Both the position numbers and the translations under genes were made by a program. The notes under the pieces were generated by a model that made no database searches, was not told the DNA's origin, and worked only from the letters and a program-made list of their open reading frames with translations. A DNA stretch of 64,000 bases from NCBI GenBank assembly GCA_964613665.1, contig CAZTIG010000005.1, positions 1 to 64,000 of the forward strand, read 5' to 3'. Source of the DNA: CAZQFV01 sp964613665 (GTDB lineage: Bacteria; Chloroflexota; Chloroflexia; DTKN01). This document shows positions 26,547-34,299 of this stretch, piece by piece (the stretch's first letter is position 1; each line of letters opens with the position of its first letter).

Positions 26547-26760
26547 GGCCCGGCCGCCGCCGGCCGGCTCCACCCGCAGCCGGTAGGGCACCTCCCCGTC
26601 CCAGGCCCCGCCGTAGCCCGCCAGCCGCACGTAGTACACCCCCGCCGGCGCCCGCACCACCAGGTTGTAGGTCCCCGTCGCCAGCCAGCTGTGGGTGCTG
26701 GTGGGTCCGACCGTGCCGTCGTCCCAGCGGAACGCGGCGTGGATGCGCGCCTTCCGTCTG
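26546..26760 (-). pseudogene. Fragment of a secreted PKD/PPC-like domain
   Basis: On the minus strand an open frame without a start reads AAFRWDDGTVGPTSTHSWLA, then GTYNLVVRAPAGVYYVRL and YRLRVEP. The pattern resembles beta-sandwich domains at the C-termini of secreted proteins (PKD or pre-peptidase C-terminal). It runs without a stop into the antisense of the helicase gene, so both ends are missing. Likely a scar of a lost gene. The gap from 26547 to 27006 (460 bases) otherwise holds only the promoter at 26901-26929. Confidence 0.35.
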
Positions 26761-26900
26761 AACTCAGTATGCTCCGCCGGTGGGCATTGTCAAGAAGGGC
26801 TGAGACGGGCAGACCCCGCTGCCAGCAACCCATGCCCACGCCCGTTCGCCGCCTTCTCCGGCCGTTCGCCCTCCCGAACCGACCATTTGCCGCAGAACCC

Positions 26901-26929
26901 TAGACCTCTCGCCACTTCCCTGCTATGAT
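26901..26929 (+). promoter_or_regulatory. Sigma70-type promoter for the ABC-2 transporter operon
   Basis: TAGACC at 26901-26906, a 17-base spacer, TATGAT at 26924-26929, 78 bases before the GTG at 27007. Confidence 0.65.
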
Positions 26930-27006
26930 GGCGTCGTGATTGGCTCGGTGTGCCGGCAACGCCCCGGCGCGATCGGTTACAGCGGGTAGCGAAGGAGGGC
27001 GAAGCG

Positions 27007-27924
27007 GTGAGCGTGATCGAGGTGCAGGACCTGCGCAAGCACTACGGTGAGGTCAAGGCAGTAGACGGCATCAGCTTCAGCGTGCACGTGGGGGAGATCT
27101 TTGGCTTCCTCGGCCCCAACGGGGCCGGCAAGACGACCACCATCGAGATCATCGAGGGCTACAAGAAGGCCGACGGAGGCCGGGTAACCACGCTGGGCCT
27201 CGATCCCCACCGCGATGGCTATGCGTTGAAGGAGCGCATCGGCATCATGCTGCAGGAGACCTCCCTGTACCCGGACCTGCGGGTGGACGAGCTCCTGCGC
27301 CTGTTCGCCAGCTACTACCGCGACGCCGCGGATATCGACGCCCTCCTGGAGATGATCGGTCTGGAGGAGAAGAAGCGGGCCTTTGTCCGCGAGCTCTCCG
27401 GCGGCCAGCGGCAGCGGGTGGTCTTTGTCCTGGCCCTGATCAACGACCCCGAGCTGCTCTTCCTGGACGAGCCCACGGCCGGCCTCGACCCACAGTCCCG
27501 CCGGGCCATCTGGGAATGGATCCGCCTGGCCCGCGAAAAGGGCAAGACGGTCTTCCTGACCACCCACTACATCGAGGAGGCCGAGGATCTCTGCGACCGG
27601 GTGGCTATCATCGACCGCGGCCAGATCATCGCCCTCGATACCCCCAGGCGCCTGATGGCGGACCTCGCCGTGGAGCAGCGCATCGAGTTCGTCATCGAGG
27701 GCCGGCTCGACGCGGGCCGGCTGGAGGCCATCCCCGGTGTGGCCAGGGTCATGGACGAGGGCGAGGGCGCCTTCACGGTCCACGCCCCGGAGGCCCAGCC
27801 GGTGCTCAAGTCCTTGATCACCCTGGCCGAGACGGAGGGCTTTGCCCTGCGCGGACTGACCGTGGCGGGAGCCACGCTGGAGGACGTCTTTGTACAGCTC
27901 ACAGGGAGGAGGATTCGGACATGA
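27007..27924 (+). CDS. ABC-2 type transporter ATP-binding protein
   Basis: 305 aa. Walker A GPNGAGKTTT, Q-loop in LQETSLYPDL, signature LSGGQRQRV, Walker B LLFLDEPTAGLD, switch His in LTTHY, and a C-terminal regulatory extension of about 85 residues as in DrrA-type exporters. The GTG at 27007 follows AAGGAGGG by seven bases; an upstream in-frame ATG lacks a ribosome-binding site. Its stop overlaps the first permease (ATGA). It probably energises export of a lipid-like, drug or peptide substrate. Confidence 0.9.
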   Translation: MSVIEVQDLRKHYGEVKAVDGISFSVHVGEIFGFLGPNGAGKTTTIEIIEGYKKADGGRVTTLGLDPHRDGYALKERIGIMLQETSLYPDLRVDELLRLFASYYRDAADIDALLEMIGLEEKKRAFVRELSGGQRQRVVFVLALINDPELLFLDEPTAGLDPQSRRAIWEWIRLAREKGKTVFLTTHYIEEAEDLCDRVAIIDRGQIIALDTPRRLMADLAVEQRIEFVIEGRLDAGRLEAIPGVARVMDEGEGAFTVHAPEAQPVLKSLITLAETEGFALRGLTVAGATLEDVFVQLTGRRIRT

Positions 27925-28658
27925 AGGCGCTGGCCGGTCAGCTCCGGGTCGAATTGACGCTCTTCCTGCGCGACAAGACGATCGTCTTCTTCTCCATCTT
28001 CTTCCCGCTGGTGACCGTGGCTTTCTTCGCCTACCTGAACCGCGGGGGCCAGGTCGGGGGCATCTCCTATCCCAGTTTTCTGATCGCCGGGGGCGTCGGC
28101 ATGGTCGTGGCCAGTGCCGCCTTTGAAAACCTGAGCACGGTGCTGGCCAGGCAGCGGGGCGCCGGCATCCTGCGGCGGCTGGGCGGCACCCCGCTGCGGG
28201 TGTGGACACTGGTCGGCGCCAAGGTGCTGACGGCGACACTCGTGATCCTGGTGCAGGCCCTGGTCATGGCTGTCGGCAACATCCTGCTCTTCCGGGCCGA
28301 GATCAGCGGCAGCATCGCCTGGGGCCTGCTTGCCTTGGTCGTCGGCATCGTGGCCTTTGCCACGATGGGCGTCGCCCTGGCCGGCCTGTGCCGCAACGCC
28401 GACGTCGCCTCAGCGGCGGGGATGGCCATCGCCCTGCCCATGCAGTTCCTCTGCGGCACCCTCTTTCCGCTGGAGGAGATGCCGCCGCTGCTGCGCCACA
28501 TGGCCCACGCTCTGCCGCTGACCTACCTGGTGAGCGCGCTGCGCGGCGCGCTGCTGACCGGTGGGGGACCGCTGGCCTACCCCGTGGATTGGCTCGTCCT
28601 GCTGGGTTGTCTGGCGATCGCTTTCGTCGTCGCCGTCAGGACCTTTCGCTGGGAGTGA
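27921..28658 (+). CDS. ABC-2 type permease, first subunit
   Basis: 245 aa with six predicted helices. It contains the ABC-2 family stretch ILRRLGGTPLRVWTLVGAK after helix 2 and CGTLFPLEEMPPLLRHMAHA before the last segment, with LPLTYLVSALRG as in DrrB/YadH-like permeases. Forms the exporter with the preceding ATPase and the next permease. Coupled to the ATPase by ATGA and followed by the second permease after four bases. Confidence 0.87.
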   Translation: MKALAGQLRVELTLFLRDKTIVFFSIFFPLVTVAFFAYLNRGGQVGGISYPSFLIAGGVGMVVASAAFENLSTVLARQRGAGILRRLGGTPLRVWTLVGAKVLTATLVILVQALVMAVGNILLFRAEISGSIAWGLLALVVGIVAFATMGVALAGLCRNADVASAAGMAIALPMQFLCGTLFPLEEMPPLLRHMAHALPLTYLVSALRGALLTGGGPLAYPVDWLVLLGCLAIAFVVAVRTFRWE

Positions 28659-28662
28659 CGTG

Positions 28663-29472
28663 ATGCGCACGCTGTCGAGTCTGACGATGAGCCTGCTCCA
28701 ACAGGTGGTGGCCGAGGTGCGGCTGTTCTGGCGCAGCCGGCAGGCCGTCTACCTCACCTTCTTCGTGCCCATGCTGGGCATGGCCCTGGTCGTCTACCTG
28801 GACCTTGAGGGGCTGCTGGAGAGGTTCTTCGGCTTTCTCTTCCAGGGCCTGGGCGCGGGCGTCGAGGTCGACGGGTTCTCCCCAATCGTGATCGTCACCA
28901 TCGGCCTGATCACCTACTGCATCATCGCCGCCGCCTTCGAGGGACCGGTGCCGCAGTGGGTCAGGCTGCGCGACGCCGGCATCCTCAAGCGGCTGGGCGG
29001 CACCCCCCTGCGAGTGTGGGTCCTCCTGGTATCCCGTACGCTGAGCGCCGGCCTGCTCGTCTTGATCGAAACGGCACTCATCCTCGCCGTGGGGCTGATC
29101 TCCGGCGACGTCGTCGTCGCCGGCAGCTGGTGGGCCCTGGCCGGCCTCCTCCTGCTGGCCACCTTCATGCTGTCCGCCTTGGGCTTCATCCTCGGGAATC
29201 TGACGCGCAGCCCGGACGGCGCCGTCGTTGCCGTCCACGCGATCTACATCCCCATGCTGCTCCTCTGCGGGGCCTTTTACCCGGTGGAGGCGATGCCCCG
29301 GCCGCTGCAGGTCGCGGCCCAGGCGCTGCCGCTGACCTACTTCGTGCGTCCCTTCCGCAGCATCGTGGCCGGAGGGAACGGCCCCGCAACCAGCGGCCTC
29401 GATCTGCTTGTCCTGGTGGCCTGCACGGTCGTCGCCTGGGGCATCGCCGTGGCGACCTTCCGGTGGGAGTAG
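28663..29472 (+). CDS. ABC-2 type permease, second subunit
   Basis: 269 aa, six helices, clearly paralogous to the preceding gene: LKRLGGTPLRVWVLLVSRT, LLLCGAFYPVEAMPRPLQVA, LPLTYFVRPFRSI and the same terminal TFRWE. Two non-identical permeases imply a heterodimeric channel. Compared with the first subunit it has a longer loop after helix 1 (FFGFLFQGLGAGVEVDGFSP). Confidence 0.86.
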   Translation: MRTLSSLTMSLLQQVVAEVRLFWRSRQAVYLTFFVPMLGMALVVYLDLEGLLERFFGFLFQGLGAGVEVDGFSPIVIVTIGLITYCIIAAAFEGPVPQWVRLRDAGILKRLGGTPLRVWVLLVSRTLSAGLLVLIETALILAVGLISGDVVVAGSWWALAGLLLLATFMLSALGFILGNLTRSPDGAVVAVHAIYIPMLLLCGAFYPVEAMPRPLQVAAQALPLTYFVRPFRSIVAGGNGPATSGLDLLVLVACTVVAWGIAVATFRWE

Positions 29473-29486
29473 GCAGCAAGCCCCAT

Positions 29487-29515
29487 TTGACAGTGCGGCC
29501 TCTTGTGTCTATGAT
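29487..29515 (+). promoter_or_regulatory. Sigma70-type promoter for the LytS/LytTR pair
   Basis: TTGACA at 29487-29492, a 17-base spacer and TATGAT at 29510-29515; 31 bases from -10 to the ATG at 29547. Near consensus. Confidence 0.8.
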
Positions 29516-29546
29516 AGCGTGAGCGCGCGGAGCGCAGAGGTGATCC

Positions 29547-30611
29547 ATGGCCGGGCCGACGCCTGCCGCATGCTGGCGCATCGTCAAACGCATATCGCTG
29601 GAGATCCTCCTGCCCGCCGTCGGCTTCGCCGCGGGGGTCGGTTTCGCCACCGAGAATCTCCCGGCCGCGATCGTCACCGGGCTGGCCATCAGTGGGGCGA
29701 TCTACCTGCTCTACAGACTTGATCTGGCCCTCCTGCGCCCGCATCTGCAGAAGGTGCCGCGCGATTGGCTGCGGTTGGGGCTGGAGATGACCGCCTCGCT
29801 GCTTGAGCATGGGGTGGGCGCCGTGCTGGCCGTGCTCGTCTGCAGCCGGCTCTTCGGCTTTGTCCTCGTGCCCACGGCCGCCTGGATGGCCCTGGGCGGC
29901 ATGCTCATCGTCTTCCCCATCATCCATGGGACGGAGACAGCCCTGCGCTACTACCGGCAGCTCAAAGAGAAGGAGCGCCTGGAGGAGAAACTGCGCTCCC
30001 TGGCCACCGAGGCCGAGCTCAAGGCCCTGCGAGCGCAGATCGACCCGCACTTTCTCTTCAACACACTGAACACGAGTGCCCACCTGATCCACACGGACTC
30101 CTCTCGGGCCGAGGCGACGGTCGAGCATCTGGCCGAGATGTTCCGCTACGTGCTGGCCGGAAGCGAGCGCAGGCTGGTGGCTCTGGAGGAGGAGCTGGCC
30201 TTTGTCGACGATTACCTGGAGATCGAGCGGGCCCGCTTCGGTGAGCGGCTGCGGGTCAGCCGCGAGATCTCCCCGGAGGCACGCCCTGTGCTCGTGCCCA
30301 GCCTGATCCTCCAGCCGCTGGTCGAGAATGCCGTGCGGCACGGCCGCGGACCGGACGGCAGCGTGGACCTGGTAATCCGCGCGCACCGCGAGGGTGACGC
30401 GGTGACGGTCGCCATCGCCGACCGGGGACCGGGCCTGCCGCCAGGATTCGGCCTGGGCGAGGGCCCGGGGCACGGGCTGCGCAACGTGGACGAGCGCTTG
30501 AGGAAGAGCTATGGGAACGAGCATGGACTGGACATCGCTGTGAACCCACCGCGGGGGGCCAGGATCTCCTTCCGCATACCGGTGGGGACGGCGAGTCCCG
30601 GGAACCTGTGA
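29547..30611 (+). CDS. LytS-type sensor histidine kinase
   Basis: 354 aa. Four N-terminal hydrophobic segments (about 12-125) form the sensor region, without a large external domain. A short coiled segment (RYYRQLKEKERLEEKLRSL) leads to the His_kinase domain: AQIDPHFLFNTLN carries the phospho-accepting His, and LVENAVRHGRG and ADRGPGLPPGFGLGEGPGHG are the N and G boxes. It should phosphorylate the adjacent LytTR regulator. It sits directly behind an ABC-2 exporter, as many envelope-stress LytTR systems do; the signal is unknown. Confidence 0.88.
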   Translation: MAGPTPAACWRIVKRISLEILLPAVGFAAGVGFATENLPAAIVTGLAISGAIYLLYRLDLALLRPHLQKVPRDWLRLGLEMTASLLEHGVGAVLAVLVCSRLFGFVLVPTAAWMALGGMLIVFPIIHGTETALRYYRQLKEKERLEEKLRSLATEAELKALRAQIDPHFLFNTLNTSAHLIHTDSSRAEATVEHLAEMFRYVLAGSERRLVALEEELAFVDDYLEIERARFGERLRVSREISPEARPVLVPSLILQPLVENAVRHGRGPDGSVDLVIRAHREGDAVTVAIADRGPGLPPGFGLGEGPGHGLRNVDERLRKSYGNEHGLDIAVNPPRGARISFRIPVGTASPGNL

Positions 30612-31394
30612 GTGCAGGAAATGGAAGCACCGCTGCGTGTGTTGATTGTCGACGACGAGCCCCCCGCCCGGGAGCGCCTGCGGCGCATGCTGGCTGAGAT
30701 CGAATCGCTCCAGATTGTTGGCGAGGCCGCCGACGGTGCGCAGGCGCTGGAGATGATCGCCGCGCTTGCGCCGGACCTGGTGCTGCTGGACATCCAGATG
30801 CCGGGGCTGGACGGATTTGGCGTGATCGAGGCCCTGGAGGATCCGCCGGCCGTCGTCTTTGTCACCGCCTACGACGCGCACGCCATCCGCGCCTTTGAGG
30901 TCAACGCCACGGATTACCTGCTCAAGCCCTTTAGCCGGGACCGGCTGAGGGGAGCCATCGAGCGCGCCCGAGAGGAGCGGGCCAGGGAGCGCAGCGCTGG
31001 CGCGGGCGAACGTTTCGCCGCCAGGTTCGCCCCACTGCTGGAGCACATGGCCTCGCAGGGGCAGTACCTGGGCCGCCTGGCCGTGCGTGACCGGCACAAC
31101 ATCCGTGTCCTGGACGTGGACACGGTCGACTGGATCGGGGTGGAGGAGGAGCAGGTGCTCGTGCACGTGGGCGACAAGGCCTATCCCATTCGCCGCACGA
31201 TGGCCGAGCTGGAGTCGCGGCTCGACCCACGGCGCTTCTTTCGCGCCCACCGCTCGGCCATCGTCAACCTCGACCGGGTGAAGGAGATCGTCCCCTGGTT
31301 CCAGGGAAGCCACAAGCTGCGCCTGACCACGGGTGTGGAGATGGAGCTGAGCCGGGTCCAGGGACGGGTGCTGCGCAAGATGCTGGGTTGGTGA
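30612..31394 (+). CDS. LytTR-family response regulator
   Basis: 260 aa from GTG at 30612, next to the kinase stop; ATG at 30621 (257 aa) is an equally possible start. Receiver domain: VLIVDDEPPARERL, phospho-Asp in VLLDIQMPGLDGF, TAYDAHAIRAFEVNATDYLLKPFS. The C-terminal LytTR DNA-binding domain (about 155-258) contains NIRVLDVDTVDWIGVEEEQV and RFFRAHRSAIVNLDRV. It probably controls its own operon or the neighbouring ABC exporter. Confidence 0.9.
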   Translation: MQEMEAPLRVLIVDDEPPARERLRRMLAEIESLQIVGEAADGAQALEMIAALAPDLVLLDIQMPGLDGFGVIEALEDPPAVVFVTAYDAHAIRAFEVNATDYLLKPFSRDRLRGAIERAREERARERSAGAGERFAARFAPLLEHMASQGQYLGRLAVRDRHNIRVLDVDTVDWIGVEEEQVLVHVGDKAYPIRRTMAELESRLDPRRFFRAHRSAIVNLDRVKEIVPWFQGSHKLRLTTGVEMELSRVQGRVLRKMLGW

Positions 31395-31434
31395 AGAGAC
31401 CAGGATGCCCTGCCCTGCATGTGACCACGGTCCC

Positions 31435-31463
31435 TTGACAGCGCTGTCCCGATCTGGCATAAT
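31435..31463 (+). promoter_or_regulatory. Sigma70-type promoter for the rubredoxin-like gene
   Basis: TTGACA at 31435-31440, a 17-base spacer, CATAAT at 31458-31463; 44 bases ahead of the GTG at 31508. Confidence 0.78.
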
Positions 31464-31507
31464 CGATGCCAAGAAACACCCCGTATCCCTGTGCCAGGAG
31501 GTGTATC

Positions 31508-31696
31508 GTGAGCGAGGAAAAGAACTGGTGGACCTGTTCCGAGTGCCGCTACACCATGCAGGCGGTCACCCCGCCGGAGACGTGCCCGTCGTGCCACAAG
31601 AAGTGCGAGTTCATCATGTCGACCTGCTTCAACCCCGACTGCGGCGGGCAGCAGAACCCGGACCCGCAGATCGTCCAGGGCGCGGGGCGAGGCTAG
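31508..31696 (+). CDS. Small rubredoxin-like zinc/iron-binding protein
   Basis: 62 aa. WWTCSECRYTMQ and ETCPSCHKKCEF give two CxxC pairs spaced as in the rubredoxin-like domain of rubrerythrins. A third pair (CFNPDC) follows. It probably binds one iron or zinc; function unknown. GTG at 31508 with AGGAGG at 31496-31501 upstream is the start that fits the promoter; an in-frame ATG at 31466 overlaps the transcription start. The next gene follows after 112 bases. Confidence 0.7.
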   Translation: MSEEKNWWTCSECRYTMQAVTPPETCPSCHKKCEFIMSTCFNPDCGGQQNPDPQIVQGAGRG

Positions 31697-31808
31697 AGCC
31701 ACCCAGAGGGACGACGAGCCAACGCCCAGCAGCACCCGAGCCGCGCAACCGCTGGCCTGGTTGCCCGGCACACGGCAGCTGCGGGTTGTCTGCCAGCAAG
31801 GAGGTCTG

Positions 31809-32366
31809 ATGCGCGCTCCAAACCGAAGCGTCTTGTCCGCCCTGCTTGCGGCGCTACTGATCCTGGTGCTTGCCCTGGTCCTGGCCCCGCCGGCCGGGGC
31901 CGCGCCTCTGTCCCAGGGCAGCGGGACCGGGGGCCTCACCCTGGGCGACTGGAAGGCGATCCTGACCACGGTGCTCCTGGTGGTGGGGCTGCTGCAGTTC
32001 CTCGGGCAGGCGATCGTGCGGGGGTGGATCCGGATTGGCGGGGCCCCCAAGAAGCTCCTGGCCGGGCTGCACCGCCCTGGCGGCATCCTTGCTTTTCTGC
32101 TGACCTTTGCCGGCCTGGGCCTGGGCATCTACATCATGTACGGCCCTGGCGGGGTCGGGCCGGCGGCAGTCTCGACCGCGGGCCTGCTGTTGCATGCCGT
32201 CTTCGGTGGCCTGCTGGCGCTTGTCCTGGTCGTCAAGGCGATCATCTCCAACTTTGCCCGGCGCTCGTTGCGCCTGAACGTCCCGCTGGGCATCGCCGCT
32301 GGGGTCCTCACGCTGGCCGTGTGGCTGACCAGCGCCATGCCGCGCTTCTTCGGGCTGTACTGGTAG
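31809..32366 (+). CDS. Four-helix membrane protein of unknown function
   Basis: 185 aa. A cleavable or anchoring N-terminal helix (LLAALLILVLALVLAPPAGA) is followed by three or four transmembrane helices. One contains LLLHAVFGGLLALVLVVKAI with an intramembrane His, and RRSLRLNVPLGIAAGVLTLA precedes the last helix. The layout recalls small heme-binding or DUF6529-like membrane proteins, but I cannot assign it. The neighbouring rubredoxin-like gene would make an electron-transfer role conceivable; that is speculation. Confidence 0.65.
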   Translation: MRAPNRSVLSALLAALLILVLALVLAPPAGAAPLSQGSGTGGLTLGDWKAILTTVLLVVGLLQFLGQAIVRGWIRIGGAPKKLLAGLHRPGGILAFLLTFAGLGLGIYIMYGPGGVGPAAVSTAGLLLHAVFGGLLALVLVVKAIISNFARRSLRLNVPLGIAAGVLTLAVWLTSAMPRFFGLYW

Positions 32367-32812
32367 CAGGCCGCCGGTCCACTCAGAGTGGGCCCCAATG
32401 CGCCCGCCGCGCGGGAGATCCCGGCCGGCTGCGCCGGATGGACGGCCCGGCCGGGTCCGCGCCCGTCTTCCTTACGGAGGGCTCTGCCCTCCGCCCACCC
32501 GCCGAGCGGGCTGCGGCCCCTCGGTCTCCCCGCAACAGAGTAGGCCGCCCTGGCGGACGGCGCAGCCCGGGCCGGCCGTGCTCCCCACCGCCGGCAACTG
32601 CCGGCGTGCGCGCACCCCCGAGCATGGGCCGGCCTTGTGCCCGCTGCTGGGCCAGGTCAAGTCCTTCGGCTGTTCGAGTGCCGCAGCCACGGCGCTATCC
32701 TATCACGGAGGCCGGCAGAGGGCAGCCTGCGGCCAGGCATGTGGCTGTCCACCAACGTCCTATTCCGGCCGGGAATAGTGGCCGTCTCGAACGAGGCAAG
32801 TCCCGGTCACCA
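32367..32812. other. Gene-free GC-rich spacer
   Basis: About 450 bases with no credible coding frame. It contains several short inverted repeats: GGAGGGC-TCTG-CCCTCC near 32475, CACCGCCGGCAACTGCCGGCG near 32590, and TTCCGGCCGGGAA near 32763. No known RNA motif is recognisable by eye. Some hairpins near its start could terminate transcription from the membrane-protein gene. Confidence 0.4.
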
Positions 32813-32944
32813 CACATGAGAGTGGTAACCTCTGCACAAGAAAGTGGTAACCACTGCACATGAAAGTCCTAACCTCTGCACATGAAACTCGTAACCACTA
32901 ACCATGGAAGTGGTTACCACTAAGACTTCCGTGGTAACGACTTA
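32813..32944. repeat. Array of six degenerate 22-bp palindromic repeats
   Basis: Six consecutive 22-base units begin at 32813, 32835, 32857, 32879, 32901 and 32923. The shared centre is AGTGGTAACCACT or a variant (copy 5 has AGTGGTTACCACT, a perfect palindrome around TA), followed in the first four by a CACATGAAA-type linker. No spacers occur. It is much less GC-rich than its surroundings and lies 160-290 bases upstream of the promoter at 33106-33135. The period equals that of the array at 23927, but the sequence differs. Confidence 0.8.
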
Positions 32945-33105
32945 CATGCATGGAGATAGCCACTTTTCTTTGCGGGGATATATCACCAGGGGTTCGGCCG
33001 GCCGGGAGTCACGAGGCTTATGTCGCCTGTCCCCCGTACGCCCCCCCTCTCCGCCGCACCGTCACCTTGCGCCCGTGTTGCCGTGCGCGTCTGCTCTCTG
33101 CTCTC

Positions 33106-33135
33106 TTGGACAGAATCGCGCCTTGGTCGTATAAT
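33106..33135 (+). promoter_or_regulatory. Sigma70-type promoter for the atypical response regulator
   Basis: TTGGAC at 33106-33111, an 18-base spacer, TATAAT at 33130-33135; 50 bases before the GTG at 33186. Confidence 0.68.
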
Positions 33136-33185
33136 AGCGTAGCCGGCGTCGACTGCCGCCGGCCAGTCCTTGCGAGGAGCGCTGA

Positions 33186-33866
33186 GTGTACGCGCTGCTG
33201 ATCGCCGACGATCCGGAAGAGACCGCCATCCTGTCGCTCGTCCTGCAGCGGGCCGGCCTGGCCACCACCGTCGCCAGTAGTCTGGAGCAGGCCATGCAGA
33301 GCTGGAGCGGCCGGCCGGCAGACATGATCCTCTCTGCCGTCGGCAAGCCGGACCCGGAGCAGCAGGTCCACCGCGTCCGCGCCGAGACGGAGGTGCCCCT
33401 CATCCTGGTCGTCGACCCGATCGACGAGCGCCGCCACTGCGCGCTGCTCGAGGAAGGCGCCGACCGCGTGGTCATGCGTCCCTACAGCGCCCGCCTCTTC
33501 ATCGCCAGGGTGCGCACGCTGCTCCGGCGGGCCGGCGGCCTGCCCGTCTTCAGCTTGCCCACCCTGAGCATCGCCGGCCTGACACTGGACCCCGCCACGC
33601 GCACCGTCGAGGTGGAGGGGCTGCCGGTCCGCCGCCTGACCCATCTGGAGTTCCGCCTGCTGCACCTGCTGATGATCCACCGCGGCCAGGTCCTGCCCAT
33701 CGAGCGTATCACCGAACTCGTCTGGGGCTATAGCGAGGACGTCGACCCCGAACTCGTGCGCGGCCTGGTCAGCCGGCTGCGCGGCAAGGTGGAGGCCGAC
33801 CCGCGCAACCCCCGCTACATCCTGACCGTGGCCGGGCTCGGCTACCGCTTCGGCGAGGGCACCTGA
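33186..33866 (+). CDS. OmpR/PhoB-type response regulator with a degenerate receiver
   Basis: 226 aa. The N-terminal receiver keeps the early acidic pair (LIADDPEE), but the phosphorylation site reads DMILSAVGKPD, with Ser-Ala where LLD is expected. The conserved Lys is Arg (VVMRPYS). It is therefore unlikely to be switched by Asp phosphorylation. The C-terminal winged helix is a normal Trans_reg_C domain: RTVEVEGLPVRRLTHLEFRL, ELVWGYSEDVDPELVRGLVS, YILTVAGLGYRFGEG. No partner kinase is adjacent. The palindromic array upstream is a candidate operator. GTG start at 33186. Confidence 0.82.
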   Translation: MYALLIADDPEETAILSLVLQRAGLATTVASSLEQAMQSWSGRPADMILSAVGKPDPEQQVHRVRAETEVPLILVVDPIDERRHCALLEEGADRVVMRPYSARLFIARVRTLLRRAGGLPVFSLPTLSIAGLTLDPATRTVEVEGLPVRRLTHLEFRLLHLLMIHRGQVLPIERITELVWGYSEDVDPELVRGLVSRLRGKVEADPRNPRYILTVAGLGYRFGEGT

Positions 33867-34029
33867 GCCGGCCACCCGTGCCCACCGGCACCCCGCACGT
33901 TGCAGGATTCGCACAGCGCGGCCCCCTTTTGCACGCCTTTGGTACACTTTTTCTACCCCATTTGCACATGCCCGTGCTATCATACGCAGGCGGAACAAGG
34001 TGTACGTTCGACAAGGATGCACGGAAGAT

Positions 34030-34209
34030 ATGGTGACCTGTCCAGAATGCCGTCAGCCCTTTGAGCTGCAGGAGCCCAGCGAGGGGCAGGAGGTAGTCTG
34101 CCCGCACTGCCGGGCGCGGCTGGAAGTGCTGAACCTGGAGCCCCTGGAGTTGGATTGGTTCTACATCGAGCCCCAACGGCTCGAGCTCGCGGAAGAGATC
34201 GAAGTGTAG
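34030..34209 (+). CDS. LysW-like small zinc-ribbon carrier protein
   Basis: 59 aa. MVTCPECRQPFELQEPSEGQ and VVCPHCRARLEVLNLEPLEL match LysW, the amino-group carrier protein of LysW-type lysine/arginine synthesis: two CPxC zinc pairs followed by the LEVLNLEPLEL acidic strand. Classical LysW ends in EDWGE, whose terminal Glu is ligated to the cargo. This protein instead continues with DWFYIEPQRLELAEEIEV and ends in Val, so cargo attachment must differ or is lost. It is the first gene of a cluster with KamA and two ATP-grasp ligases. ATG at 34030 follows ACGGAAG. Confidence 0.68.
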   Translation: MVTCPECRQPFELQEPSEGQEVVCPHCRARLEVLNLEPLELDWFYIEPQRLELAEEIEV

Positions 34210-34299
34210 TCGCCGCTGAATCGCAGCAATTTGGTGCGCTCCCGGACACCTGCCCGCCAGGTGCCGGGATTCGTCATGCAAAGGAGGATCACCGTCACC

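Noticed and set aside
32367..32812. Riboswitch or other known structured RNA
   Set aside because: Short hairpins exist, but I recognise no conserved core of a known class, and the downstream gene is too far away.
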